Assembly (NCBI RefSeq): GCF_014200575.1
Contig: NZ_JACHBZ010000003.1
Location: forward strand, 62,001 to 126,000
Source of the DNA: Mucilaginibacter saanensis
GTDB taxonomy: Bacteria > Bacteroidota > Bacteroidia > Sphingobacteriales > Sphingobacteriaceae
Direction: 5' to 3'
Length of the DNA: 64,000 bases
A program made the translations under genes and the position numbers. Below, in pieces: positions 27,417 through 37,178 of the stretch. Each line of letters opens with the position of its first letter. The first letter of the stretch is position 1. Under the pieces are notes generated by a model, which had not been told where the DNA came from, ran no database searches, and saw only the letters and a program-made list of their open reading frames with translations.

Positions 27417-30400
27417 TTAAAAAGTAACGTTTATCCCGAAAATCAGTGATTTAGCCAATGGCAAACCACCATAGTCACCAGCTTCAGGATAATTACTATC
27501 AGAGCTGATAGCGGTATTTTGAGCTTCCGGGTTGAAACCTCCATAATATTTGTCATGACCGAAGAAATTTTCGGCGGTAACGTAAATACGCGCCGCACCT
27601 AAAACCTTTGTCTTGAAAATATTTTTAAGATCATAACCTAAAGTGATATCTCTAACCCTAACATAATCTGACGAGTACAACCAGTCGGTATTGGCTACAA
27701 ATCCAAAGGTTGAATAGGCCTTGCTTACGCGTCCAGCGCCTTGGTTATCGGGAGATCTCCAGCGATTATCATAAAATGCAGGTGCATTATCAGTAAAGCC
27801 TTGACCTGTACGGGTAATAGCCCGACCTAACAGGGAATAAATTGATCCCCCGTTTTGACCCTGAACTAAAACACTTAGATCAAAACCCTTCCAACGTACC
27901 GTGTTAGTAATACCCCAGGTATAAGAAGGATTTGGGTGCCCCACAATTTGTTTATCAGCCTCGGTAATAACACCATCGCCATTAAGATCCTGATATTTAG
28001 GATCACCAACTGTTTCACCGGTACCGTAGGTGGCCGCGTGGTTGTTAATATCGGCCTGGGTAAGGAAACCTATCTGCTTTACTACATAAATACTATTTAA
28101 CGGCTGACCTACCCGCAAAATGGCATCAGAAACATCAAATGAATTTGGAATGATGATTTGCTGCTGGTTACCATACAGACTAACAATCTTATTGGAATAA
28201 TGGCTGATATTGATAGAAGTACTCCACTGAAATTTACCCACCATGTTACGGCTGGTTAATTCCAATTCCTGACCAATATTACGTACCGAACCGGCGTTTC
28301 GCAGTTGACTGCTAAAACCAGTTGATTGCAGGATAGGCACGTTAAGTAATAAATCGGTATTTAATTTATTGTAATAGTCAAATGAACCTGTTAAACGGTT
28401 ACTAAACAATCCAAAATCAAAACCAAAATCATAGGTCTGTGATTTTTCCCATTTAATATCCGGGTTTGGTAAATTGCTTGGAGCCTGACCAATTGCCAAT
28501 GCCTGCGGCGAGCCTAAAACGTATCCGTAAGAACCTATTTGTGATATACTTCCGTAATCGCCAATGCTGTTATTGCCATTTACACCGTAGCTTGCGCGTA
28601 ATTTCAGATCGCTTACTACAGGTACACTCTTCATAAAGCTTTCCTGAATAACACGCCAGCCTAAGGATGCTGAAGGGAATATGCCGTATTTTGTGTTAAC
28701 GCCAAATCGGGAAGAACCATCCTCACGTAAGCTGGCCGACAATAAATATTTATCTTTATAGCCATATTGCACACGGCTAAAGTATGATACCAGGACACTT
28801 TTAGTACCAGTAGTATTACCGGTAACAGTGGCCGCCGCATTTAAAGTTTGAATAACACTGCTGGTATATCCTCCTACTGATGACAGGGTTGACTGATCTA
28901 ACCGATCAGTATTGTAGGATTGACCTACCAATACATTCAGGCTATGTACAGAATTAAATGTAGTGTTGTACGTAAGTGTGTTTTCATTAACAAACGTTTG
29001 TCTTTTAAATGTACTGTATGAACCCGATGTGTTGGCAGTAAGATTGGCATTGGTAGCCGCATTGAAAGTTCTGGAAGCCAATGTACCTGAAATAGTATAC
29101 GGGGTATAGCTATTAGATGCATTGTCCACATTATCAAGGTTTAATGAACTGCGTAGCGTTAAGCCTTTGATAATTTCATATTCGGCAAATATGCTACCGA
29201 GTGTGCGGTATTTTTTAGTTTGACCTACTTTGTTTTCCAGTTTAGCAATCGGGCTGTTTGCAGAGTTACCCCAGGTATACTGCCCGTTTTTAAACGCGTT
29301 TGGATATAAACCAACTGTATCTTCCTGTATTGGACTATAGCTGATTGCCTGATGAAAAATATTGTCTTTTCCTTCTACCCCGGGATCCTGTGTAATGGAA
29401 TAGGTAGGTGCTATATTTAAACCTAATTTTAAGTTCTTAGCTGCATGTACCTCTACGTTGGCGCGCGCAGAGTAAGCTTTATATCCCAGCCCTTTTACAA
29501 AACCATCCTGGTTAGCGTAATTACCTGAAATAAAATAGTTTACAAACTCATTACCGCCGCTGGCGCTAAGGGCCTGATTTTGCATGGCACCTTTCTGTTC
29601 AATGGCTTTTTCCCAGTCAACGTATTGTAATCCTGGGTGACCTGGCATAGCCCATCTTGGATCAAGCATGTAAGCCGAGCTAAAAGCACCGCCATTAAGC
29701 GACATTCGTTTTGCAACATCATCACTGGCTGTTGCGCCTGATGCTCCAAATTTAAGTACATAAGCCGCATTGATCATTTCCGTTGCGCGGTCTATCCATT
29801 GGTCGCCGTTAAGCATAGGCAGATATTTGCTGGCAGCGTTATACCCATAATAAGTATTGTAAGTAATTTTGGCCTTACCTGATTTGCCCTTCTTGGTGGT
29901 AATTAAAACAACACCATTTGAAGCTCTTGATCCATAAATAGCGGCCGCGGCTGCATCTTTTAAAACCTGGATATCTTCAATATCATTCGGGTTAATATTG
30001 TCAAGTGGGTTGCCTGATCCGAAGCTGCCGCCGGTACCTATGGGAGAAACCGATAAAGGAAAACCATCAATTACATACAGTGGCTCATTACCGGCGCTTA
30101 TGGAGCCGCTGCCACGTACGTTAACGCTGAACGCCTTACCGGGTACACCAGTGGTTTGCTTTACACTAACACCTGCCATCTGGCCTACAAGTGCCTGATC
30201 AACACGGGTTATGGCGCGTTCATCAAGATTATCGGCTTTAAATGTAGCTACGGCTCCGGTAACATTGGCCCGTTTTTGAGCTCCGTAACCGATAACCACT
30301 ACTTCATTTAACTGCGATTCGGCTTCTGATAGGCTAACATTGATAACGTTGTTGGAACCAACGGTAACTTCTTTAACATCAAATCCGACTGATTTAAATA

Positions 30401-30632
30401 TTAATACCTGCCCGGCCGAAGCTTTAATAGTGTACTTCCCGTTTACATCGGCAGTTGTACCTGATTTTGTACCTTTTAACTGCACAGAAACGGCGGGAAC
30501 CGGTTGATGTTTACTGTCAGTAATAGTACCTGTGATACTGAGTTGCTGTGCAAAAGCGCTATAGATGTTTGTTGCGTTAAAAAAAAGCAACAACAATAGC
30601 ATTTTACAAGAATGAATAAAAATTCTTTTCAT
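27417..30632 (-). CDS. SusC-family TonB-dependent oligosaccharide transporter (PUL1)
   Basis: A 22-strand outer-membrane barrel that imports oligosaccharides using TonB energy. Order of parts: signal peptide (about 1-28), carboxypeptidase-regulatory-like domain (LSITGTITDSKHQPVPAVSV), TonB-box region (LNEVVVIGYGAQKRANVTGA), plug with NPNDIEDIQVLKDAAAAAIY, then the barrel ending in a terminal Phe (FGINVTF). At 1071 aa it is full length. It is paired with SusD downstream and driven by promoter B. Confidence 0.96.
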   Translation of the reverse strand: MKRIFIHSCKMLLLLLFFNATNIYSAFAQQLSITGTITDSKHQPVPAVSVQLKGTKSGTTADVNGKYTIKASAGQVLIFKSVGFDVKEVTVGSNNVINVSLSEAESQLNEVVVIGYGAQKRANVTGAVATFKADNLDERAITRVDQALVGQMAGVSVKQTTGVPGKAFSVNVRGSGSISAGNEPLYVIDGFPLSVSPIGTGGSFGSGNPLDNINPNDIEDIQVLKDAAAAAIYGSRASNGVVLITTKKGKSGKAKITYNTYYGYNAASKYLPMLNGDQWIDRATEMINAAYVLKFGASGATASDDVAKRMSLNGGAFSSAYMLDPRWAMPGHPGLQYVDWEKAIEQKGAMQNQALSASGGNEFVNYFISGNYANQDGFVKGLGYKAYSARANVEVHAAKNLKLGLNIAPTYSITQDPGVEGKDNIFHQAISYSPIQEDTVGLYPNAFKNGQYTWGNSANSPIAKLENKVGQTKKYRTLGSIFAEYEIIKGLTLRSSLNLDNVDNASNSYTPYTISGTLASRTFNAATNANLTANTSGSYSTFKRQTFVNENTLTYNTTFNSVHSLNVLVGQSYNTDRLDQSTLSSVGGYTSSVIQTLNAAATVTGNTTGTKSVLVSYFSRVQYGYKDKYLLSASLREDGSSRFGVNTKYGIFPSASLGWRVIQESFMKSVPVVSDLKLRASYGVNGNNSIGDYGSISQIGSYGYVLGSPQALAIGQAPSNLPNPDIKWEKSQTYDFGFDFGLFSNRLTGSFDYYNKLNTDLLLNVPILQSTGFSSQLRNAGSVRNIGQELELTSRNMVGKFQWSTSINISHYSNKIVSLYGNQQQIIIPNSFDVSDAILRVGQPLNSIYVVKQIGFLTQADINNHAATYGTGETVGDPKYQDLNGDGVITEADKQIVGHPNPSYTWGITNTVRWKGFDLSVLVQGQNGGSIYSLLGRAITRTGQGFTDNAPAFYDNRWRSPDNQGAGRVSKAYSTFGFVANTDWLYSSDYVRVRDITLGYDLKNIFKTKVLGAARIYVTAENFFGHDKYYGGFNPEAQNTAISSDSNYPEAGDYGGLPLAKSLIFGINVTF

Positions 30633-30686
30633 AAAATTGTTTTTTGGGGTTTAACTGTTTGGTGCAGTTGGGGTTTGTAATTGTAT

Positions 30687-30734
30687 ATACGAACATAAAA
30701 GTTAAAATTAAAAAGACCGTCCTGTAGCATCCTG
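30687..30734 (-). promoter_or_regulatory. PUL1 promoter B: tandem repeat plus -7 box (SusC-SusD)
   Basis: On the minus strand CAGGATGC-TA-CAGGACGG covers 30734-30717 and TATGTTCGTAT covers 30697-30687, again 20 bp apart. It matches promoter A at nearly every repeat position and in the -7 box. The SusC ATG is 55 nt beyond. Confidence 0.78.
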
Positions 30735-30756
30735 CTCTGTGAGAATACGGCAACAA

Positions 30757-30783
30757 AAAAGGCGATCAATTTGATCGCCTTTT
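30757..30783 (-). terminator. Terminator after the GH106 gene
   Basis: AAAAGGCGATC (30757-30767) pairs with GATCGCCTTTT (30773-30783) around a 5-nt loop. It follows the GH106 stop codon at 30807 and precedes promoter B, ending the acetylesterase-CE4-PL22-GH106 unit. Confidence 0.88.
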
Positions 30784-30806
30784 ACATTATAAAAACTTAA
30801 TAATAA

Positions 30807-33662
30807 CTACCTTACATGCAAATAACTAACCGGATTAAGGGTTACCGGCCCCACCAAACCAGATGCTTTAGGATCCCATTTTATGGCTGTAAAAAGTCCA
30901 TCAGCCCCTTTGGAGCCCGGGCTATGAGATTGCAAATTGGTGTTATAGAATATCCTGTAAGGAATGTTCTTCTTATCCATATCAATAATACGGTTCACCA
31001 TCAGGTTGGCTACTTTTATCTGTAATTGATTAACCGCTTTTAACTTTGCCGATGGTATGATAACCACGTATTGGGGACCTAAAAGGGTGGCCAACTTTTG
31101 GCCATTGAGATAAACCTCGGCATTTTCATAAACCTTACCCAGGTTAAGCTGCCAGGCTATCACATTTTGTACCGGCTTTTTAAAATTGATGGAATAGGTG
31201 CCTGTTCCGGAAAAGGCCTTAAATTCATCACCCAACTCAGTCCATGATTTAAGTTGATCAATTTTTACCGGCTGTGGCAAGGTTGGGCCTCCCTCGGTAA
31301 AGCTAAGTGTCCAAATACCGGTTATAGCAACAGGCTTACCCGCGAGCTGATAAACCGGATAGTTTGCTATATTAACTTTTGAAGGCAGGGTTTGTAAAAT
31401 GCAGCTTTGCCCGGGTTGCAGCTGTAAGTACACGGCTGTTTGGTCTTTACTTAACCTCTTGCTTTTTGCCAGGCCGTAAGTTTTAGTCATCGGATCAAAT
31501 ACCACTACTGAGGTTGCATTGACTGACAAATTTACCCATCCATCAACCGCTTTATCGCCCTTGTTTGCTATAAAATAGCTATTGCCATTTTGGTAGGTAC
31601 GGCGTACAAATTGTAAACCAGCATCAGTCATAGGTTCCCGGTTTATGCCTGCGCCATCCAGTAATGATGAAATATCATCCGCAATTAAAAAACGTCCGTG
31701 GCCTATAGCAGCTGTTTTAACTCCATCGTTACCGGTTTTAAAATCCAATCCAGCCAGTAGGTCTTTAAATGTTTTTTCGCGTTCGCTCAGATGAGCATAT
31801 CCCGGTACATCTGAAGGCAGTTTCTTATACACCACTACCGTTGCGCCGGCCTTCGCCATAGCTATCAACTTATTAAATGTTTCCAGCGGAATGTATTTAC
31901 AATCAGGCAGCAGGATGGTTTTGTAGTTAATGCCACCGGTTGTAATAGCAGCACCTTTAGTTTCTAATCCAAGTATTTGCTTATCAGATATAAAGTCAAA
32001 AGTATAACCCTTTTGCAGCATTTCTTCGGTTGAGGATTCAAAGCCTGTACCCTTAAAATCTGGTTTCATGGCATCATAATGTTTAAGCAAACCGTTATGT
32101 CCCATCTCAGAAAAACTATCAAATAGCGGGTAATAAACCAATACATCGTTGTCGGGCTTACCTTGTTGCAAAAACGACTGGCAATTAGTTATGTATTGAT
32201 TAAGCGTTGAAAAATCATTCCAAAATGGATTGGTTTGATTAAAATGTACAGCAGCATAAAACAGCCAGCCTGGCCACTGTGCATCTTTTGGCGAATAACT
32301 AATACCATGATAAAATATATGGTTTACGCCGCCAATAAAATATTTATCAATGGCTTGTTTAACGTTCCCTAATGACGACAAAAAGTGATCATTAAGCCAG
32401 GTTGCCGACTCAGATGATGCCAGCGGCTTGCCCATAACATGCGCGGCAGAAGTGGCAAATTTAAACCTTAGGATATCCTCCCCTTCGGTTTCGGGAATAT
32501 CTATAGCAGCGTACAGATCCAATATATTTGAAGGGGAACCGTGAGATTGGTTACGGATCAAAGCGCCTTTGGTTTTGGCCCAATCATGCCACGGTTTGGT
32601 AAAGTTGTCCAGCAACAGATCTGAAATTGTTTGCCGGTAATCGCACAAGATTCTGCTGTTACTTTCCTTATCATCGTTACCAAACAAAGCCGGTAAATGA
32701 TCCTGCAGATTATAACCGCGGCGTTTACTAAACTCTTCAAAAAACTGAGGTGTAAAATTTGATTGTCCGCGAGCATCATCCACCTCGTATGAGTCATTAA
32801 AATAGGCTCTTATTGCGCTTACATCCTGTCCTTTAAATGCCTGGTCAAATTTGTCAAGGTAATGAGCCAGGGCCGGTTTCGAGAAATGATCAATCACATA
32901 ACCCTCACCACCAGGGGCCGCACGCTCTACCATTTTGCCGTGCCATCCCTGAAAAAGGGCATAAAGTTTCCAATCGCCAGCAGGTGCAGTCCAGTTTAGC
33001 TGTCCTTCGGCATCAACCTTATCGGTCAAATTTAAAGCTTGCCCCTTGCCGTCATAAGCCATTAAAACGGTTAATGGAATGCGTTTTTCAAATCTTACCT
33101 GGTCAAGCGCCATTAGCTGCAGATTTTTATTACTGCTGATAGGTTCAACCAGATCGGTGATCTTTGGCGCCACCCCATCTGCTCTAACTAAGGGTTGTTG
33201 TATAAATACTACATGCTCGCTGAGTTTTTTGCCGGTCTTAAGATCGTAGTTTTTCCAGAACAGTTCTTTACTGGCGTCCTCATTGGTTACCCACGGCCCG
33301 CCAAAAGGCCAACCAGTAGCGTTGGCCAAATCAATACCCATGTTTAAACGCTTAGCCTCCTGCAGCGTATATTTAAGCATATCAACCCATTGCGGCGATA
33401 AATACTGTATAAATTCGCTTTCGTGGCCCTTAACCCCGTAAATGGGCGTTATCTCAAGTCCACCCAAACCCGCATTCCTGTAACTTTCCATATTCCAGGT
33501 AAGGTCTTTTTTGTTTACAGCGCTTCCTTCCCACCACCACCTGGCCCAGGGCCTGGTTTGTTTAGTAGTTGCCGGCCATCCAATTTGTGCCGAGGCTGCC
33601 TGCGAACCTATTAAAAGGGCAAATACGGCTGCAATTTTTATATTATTTCTAATAAATGACAT
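30807..33662 (-). CDS. GH106 alpha-L-rhamnosidase
   Basis: A large secreted exo-alpha-L-rhamnosidase acting on pectic rhamnose. The signal peptide ends near residue 25. Family blocks are TRPWARWWWEGSAVNKKDLT, GLGGLEITPIYGVKG, IDLANATGWPFGGPWV and the Glu-bearing FNDSYEVDDARGQ, followed by a long C-terminal beta-sandwich (ENAEVYLNGQKLA). At 951 aa it is family length. It is the last gene of a four-gene unit. GH106 members act on rhamnogalacturonan I or II, which fits the neighbours. Confidence 0.94.
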   Translation of the reverse strand: MSFIRNNIKIAAVFALLIGSQAASAQIGWPATTKQTRPWARWWWEGSAVNKKDLTWNMESYRNAGLGGLEITPIYGVKGHESEFIQYLSPQWVDMLKYTLQEAKRLNMGIDLANATGWPFGGPWVTNEDASKELFWKNYDLKTGKKLSEHVVFIQQPLVRADGVAPKITDLVEPISSNKNLQLMALDQVRFEKRIPLTVLMAYDGKGQALNLTDKVDAEGQLNWTAPAGDWKLYALFQGWHGKMVERAAPGGEGYVIDHFSKPALAHYLDKFDQAFKGQDVSAIRAYFNDSYEVDDARGQSNFTPQFFEEFSKRRGYNLQDHLPALFGNDDKESNSRILCDYRQTISDLLLDNFTKPWHDWAKTKGALIRNQSHGSPSNILDLYAAIDIPETEGEDILRFKFATSAAHVMGKPLASSESATWLNDHFLSSLGNVKQAIDKYFIGGVNHIFYHGISYSPKDAQWPGWLFYAAVHFNQTNPFWNDFSTLNQYITNCQSFLQQGKPDNDVLVYYPLFDSFSEMGHNGLLKHYDAMKPDFKGTGFESSTEEMLQKGYTFDFISDKQILGLETKGAAITTGGINYKTILLPDCKYIPLETFNKLIAMAKAGATVVVYKKLPSDVPGYAHLSEREKTFKDLLAGLDFKTGNDGVKTAAIGHGRFLIADDISSLLDGAGINREPMTDAGLQFVRRTYQNGNSYFIANKGDKAVDGWVNLSVNATSVVVFDPMTKTYGLAKSKRLSKDQTAVYLQLQPGQSCILQTLPSKVNIANYPVYQLAGKPVAITGIWTLSFTEGGPTLPQPVKIDQLKSWTELGDEFKAFSGTGTYSINFKKPVQNVIAWQLNLGKVYENAEVYLNGQKLATLLGPQYVVIIPSAKLKAVNQLQIKVANLMVNRIIDMDKKNIPYRIFYNTNLQSHSPGSKGADGLFTAIKWDPKASGLVGPVTLNPVSYLHVR

Positions 33663-33677
33663 CTGCTTTTATAGTTA

Positions 33678-34904
33678 TTAATGTTTGGCTATTTCTACCG
33701 CGTAAACGCCCTCATTCCCCTCAAAATTGGCCCTGAATATTATCCATTTTTCATCCGGTGAGAAGTGTACGTTTGGCTCCAGGTGATAGTTATGATTTTT
33801 CATATTTACCAGTTTTTCTGATTTGAAATGATCACCGGCTGGTTTAAACAAATATATCCACATACCATCCGGGGCTTTGGCTACCTGTCCCGAGTTTCCT
33901 CCGTCGCCTGCAAATGTTTGCTCATCTTTAGTTACGTTAAAATGGATTGACCATTCGTTCCGGTCCATTTGGTAAACACGGTCTTCCTTACCTGTTTTCA
34001 TATTAATTCCGGCCAGAAAAAATGTTTGCCCTTTGGGTTTCTGCAAATCAAACCACTCCGTATTTCCCGTTGGCGAAAAAAACTCGTGCCCTGCAATTTC
34101 ATTTACCATGGTACGCTTATGAAGTAGTTTTTTTTCGCCTGTTTTTATATTGATGTTCCATATACGATCAACTTTTTCCCACGGCCCCTCATGGCAGTAT
34201 GACAAATTATCAGGATCAGCAGGCGAAAAAAGCAGGTGATTTGTCCATTCGTTTTCCTGGTGTATTTGTTTTAATACCTTGCGGTTAACATCAAGCACAT
34301 ATAAGGTATGTTGTATATGTGCATCATATATACGGTTAAAAAAATCATGTTTCTCGGGATATTTAGCAAGTATTTCCCGCTCCTGCTCACCTGTAGCTTT
34401 TACACAGGCCATAAAAGTACCATCGGCATTTACCGTACCCACACGCCCTTTAAAATCGGGAGCAAAAGCATAAATAAACCTGGTTTTATGAGTATTAACA
34501 TTTACGGCAAATATACTATCGCCGCTTTGATAAAATGCTTCCCTGGTTTTGGCGCAAACCATTTCACCAGACACCTTCTGTCTATCGGTTAACTGCTCCG
34601 TTTTCAGCGTTTTTAAATTAACGGTAAATAACTGCATCCCATTGGATGTTTTACCATAAAATACCATCAGATCACCTTCGTTCTTTTTTTGAGGAACAAA
34701 CGGCGTATTGTTAAAATAAAAGCTTCCGTTGTCACTTTCCCTGTTTACCAGCCGAATTATTTTGTGGCCGGTAGTTTTATCAATCCATTGGGCGGGCATA
34801 GGTTTTGTACCCCCTGTTTCCATAACGTCCTGTGCTTTTACGGTAAAAAAGCATACCTGTAAAAAGGCAAAAGCCGCTAAAGTCAGTTTTTGGGTTGTTT
34901 TCAT
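33678..34904 (-). CDS. PL22-like oligogalacturonate lyase
   Basis: A seven-bladed beta-propeller that cleaves galacturonate disaccharides or short oligomers to the 5-keto-4-deoxyuronate precursor. A signal peptide (about 1-24) is present, so it acts in the periplasm, unlike the cytoplasmic Ogl of enterobacteria. Diagnostic segments are NEWTNHLLFSPADPDNLSYC with His223, CHEGPWEKVDRIW with His238, and later HFNVTKDEQTFAGDGG, containing probable metal ligands. At 408 aa it is near the usual 390. It lies between the CE4 and GH106 genes. Confidence 0.88.
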   Translation of the reverse strand: MKTTQKLTLAAFAFLQVCFFTVKAQDVMETGGTKPMPAQWIDKTTGHKIIRLVNRESDNGSFYFNNTPFVPQKKNEGDLMVFYGKTSNGMQLFTVNLKTLKTEQLTDRQKVSGEMVCAKTREAFYQSGDSIFAVNVNTHKTRFIYAFAPDFKGRVGTVNADGTFMACVKATGEQEREILAKYPEKHDFFNRIYDAHIQHTLYVLDVNRKVLKQIHQENEWTNHLLFSPADPDNLSYCHEGPWEKVDRIWNINIKTGEKKLLHKRTMVNEIAGHEFFSPTGNTEWFDLQKPKGQTFFLAGINMKTGKEDRVYQMDRNEWSIHFNVTKDEQTFAGDGGNSGQVAKAPDGMWIYLFKPAGDHFKSEKLVNMKNHNYHLEPNVHFSPDEKWIIFRANFEGNEGVYAVEIAKH

Positions 34905-34915
34905 TTATTTAGGTT

Positions 34916-35686
34916 TTAATAGGTTGGTTCGGCATTTATATATTTATCCAAATCTCGCATAGCGATTACGGTATAATGGTTTTCTTTAAGGTAGTTCAAA
35001 TATCCTTTAAGTACCTCAACTGAGGTATTTACCCATGGATGCGCATCATCAGGCACACCATGGATAGTTAATACAGCTATTTTGCCATTTTTTGCTTCCT
35101 GCAATAATTCAAAACCTTGTTTGGTGTTTTCTGTATGCGTGGTAAAACCCGGAATAAGGTATGGGCTATCTGCAGCTGGATCATACGGCCTGTCCCATCC
35201 TGCCCTGGCATAGCGATAACCCTTGTTTTTTAATACCGTTATAGCCCGTTTGCTGGTATCATAGCCGGGATATGCAAAACTTACCGGCTTGGGAATATGG
35301 TATTCGCGGCACTTTTTTTCAATATAGTCCAATTCGGCTTCAAAACGGGTGCTATCCATTTTGTTAACATGCGTATGATGCCAGGTATGATTACCTATTT
35401 CGAACCCCATCTGGCTTAGCTTCGCTATCTGCTCCCAAGTCATATAAAGCGATTTATCCTGGAACGACGGTTTGCCAAACTCGCACACAAAAAACGTGGC
35501 ACCAAAGCCGTACTGTTTCAGCAAAGTGGCCACTGTGGTATAATGGCTCAAAACAGCATCATCAAAAGTTAAAACCACCAGCTTATCCGGTACGTTTTTT
35601 TTCAATTGCTGTGCATGTGCCCCGTGGCAACAGCTTAAAAGCAACAATATCACTAATGGAATTTCTTTCATGATATTTTTCATCAA
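34916..35686 (-). CDS. CE4-like polysaccharide deacetylase (NodB domain)
   Basis: A metal-dependent deacetylase. The signal peptide ends near residue 26. Motif 1 is LTFDDA (Asp42-Asp43), and motif 2 is NHTWHHTHV with metal ligands His100 and His104. Motif 3 is seen in FAYPGYD, and LTIHGVPDDAHPW near residue 220 gives the late His. At 256 aa it is a single NodB domain. The ATG overlaps the stop of the upstream acetylesterase by 4 nt. In this operon it likely removes acetyl groups from a pectin side chain. Chitin- or peptidoglycan-type substrates are less likely from context. Confidence 0.88.
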   Translation of the reverse strand: MMKNIMKEIPLVILLLLSCCHGAHAQQLKKNVPDKLVVLTFDDAVLSHYTTVATLLKQYGFGATFFVCEFGKPSFQDKSLYMTWEQIAKLSQMGFEIGNHTWHHTHVNKMDSTRFEAELDYIEKKCREYHIPKPVSFAYPGYDTSKRAITVLKNKGYRYARAGWDRPYDPAADSPYLIPGFTTHTENTKQGFELLQEAKNGKIAVLTIHGVPDDAHPWVNTSVEVLKGYLNYLKENHYTVIAMRDLDKYINAEPTY

Positions 35687-37038
35687 TTACCGTCAGGTTT
35701 AATAGCACTATTGCTTGGACTGGCGGGCAAACTGAACTTGTCTGCCGGGTCGGGATGCGCGGGGTCAAAAGATGGCGCATCTATAATATACTGTTCCAAA
35801 TTCAGATGATTACTGCGGATGCCCTGTATAATGCATTTGGCAATTTCGTAAGCACCATAATTATTAAAATGGGTGTTGTCGGTTAAATCTTTAGGCTGAT
35901 TGGGAAACGAATTTGCGGGGTACCACACAAAAGCTTTTTTTGAAGCTTCATTGCCCAATGCTTCGTAAAATTTTGCCGTCATCATGTTAAGATCAATCAG
36001 GGGGACATTTAGCTCCCGTGCAACTTTGCGCGCTGCGTTGGGATAATCACCTAATGTATTTACCACTTTATTGCTATCATTAAAAGCGCGGCGACTGGTG
36101 GAAGTAACAATAACAGGAATGGCACTTTTATCACGGATCTTGCTGATAAATAATTTCAGCCGTTCGGTATAGGAGTTATAAGCGCCATCCTGCGGGCCTT
36201 TTTCCTTCTGATCGTTATGTCCAAACTCTATAAAAAGATAATCTCCCGGCTTAATCACACTCAACACCTTATCTAAACGATGGCTCCCTAAAAAGCTACC
36301 CAGCGTAAGGCCAGATTCAGCGTGATCTGCAATGCTAACTCCCGGTTTAAAGAACCGGGTAATCATTTGCCCCCAGGAACACCAGGGTTCATCGTCCTGA
36401 TCAACTACGGTTGAGTTACCTGCCAAATAAACGGTTATCTGATCGTCTACACGTTCAATCTCCATGGCGTCAACACATGGTTTGGTATCATTAAATTCAA
36501 TACTCAATTTATTGTCCCAATCATATTTTCCAAACTCACGGGGTTTCAGGGTTACTTTTCCCCCTGTGCTGATCTCCGGCTTACGGATATTGACCATAAA
36601 GCTTACCGTTTTAACCGCACCATTATAGGTTTTAAGTTTCTCCACCATTAGCCTGCGCGACTCGGCACGTACAGTAATGGCGCTGCTGCCCTTGATATCG
36701 CCTAATGTGAGTGTTACTTTATAATTACCTTCGGGTACATTTACCGAAAAATAAAAAGGCTTGTCGCTGGTCACATAATCGCCCGTAAGCGCTTTATGGG
36801 TATTGCGGACTATAGCATTGACCTTTGAACCAAAATCAAACCCATAACCTTTATTTTCATTAAATATATCATCAGGCGTTACCTTCTGATAGCCTTTAGC
36901 CGCTTTGCCCACGCCAAAATCAAACCTGAAGCTGGTTTTGATCTCTTGTGCTAAAAGCGTTGCTGGCGAAGTAACCAGCAGCAGAAAACAAAAAAATGGC
37001 AATAAGAGCTTATACGTCAGCTTGATCATTTTGTACAA
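35683..37038 (-). CDS. Rhamnogalacturonan acetylesterase with N-terminal beta-sandwich (CE12)
   Basis: A two-domain secreted esterase. Residues about 34-200 form a galactose-binding-like beta-sandwich, starting FRFDFGVGKAAKGYQKVTPD, possibly a carbohydrate-binding part. Residues about 202-430 are an SGNH domain: LAGNSTVVD (Ser209), EFGHNDQKE, and DNTHFNNYGA near the C-terminus. At 451 aa it is about 180 residues longer than the two simple CE12 esterases in the window. It is first in a four-gene operon under promoter C and overlaps the CE4 gene by 4 nt. A second Met at residue 4 is an alternative start. Confidence 0.92.
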   Translation of the reverse strand: MYKMIKLTYKLLLPFFCFLLLVTSPATLLAQEIKTSFRFDFGVGKAAKGYQKVTPDDIFNENKGYGFDFGSKVNAIVRNTHKALTGDYVTSDKPFYFSVNVPEGNYKVTLTLGDIKGSSAITVRAESRRLMVEKLKTYNGAVKTVSFMVNIRKPEISTGGKVTLKPREFGKYDWDNKLSIEFNDTKPCVDAMEIERVDDQITVYLAGNSTVVDQDDEPWCSWGQMITRFFKPGVSIADHAESGLTLGSFLGSHRLDKVLSVIKPGDYLFIEFGHNDQKEKGPQDGAYNSYTERLKLFISKIRDKSAIPVIVTSTSRRAFNDSNKVVNTLGDYPNAARKVARELNVPLIDLNMMTAKFYEALGNEASKKAFVWYPANSFPNQPKDLTDNTHFNNYGAYEIAKCIIQGIRSNHLNLEQYIIDAPSFDPAHPDPADKFSLPASPSNSAIKPDGN

Positions 37039-37087
37039 TTTTATCCAGGTTATTTCGGTGCCCGCAATGGGTAGTGGTTTATAATAA

Positions 37088-37134
37088 TTTAAAGTTATAT
37101 GATGTTTATACCAATGGCGTCCTGCACCATCCTG
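37088..37134 (-). promoter_or_regulatory. PUL1 promoter C: tandem repeat plus -7 box (acetylesterase operon)
   Basis: On the minus strand CAGGATGG-TG-CAGGACGC covers 37134-37117 and TAACTTTAAAT covers 37098-37088. Repeat spacing is 10 bp and the gap to the -7 box is 19 bp. It lies in the 140-bp spacer between the DUF4450 stop and the acetylesterase start. Confidence 0.72.
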
Positions 37135-37178
37135 ATTAAGAGATCTGTTATTGTAACAAATTCATCACTTTTGTTTTT

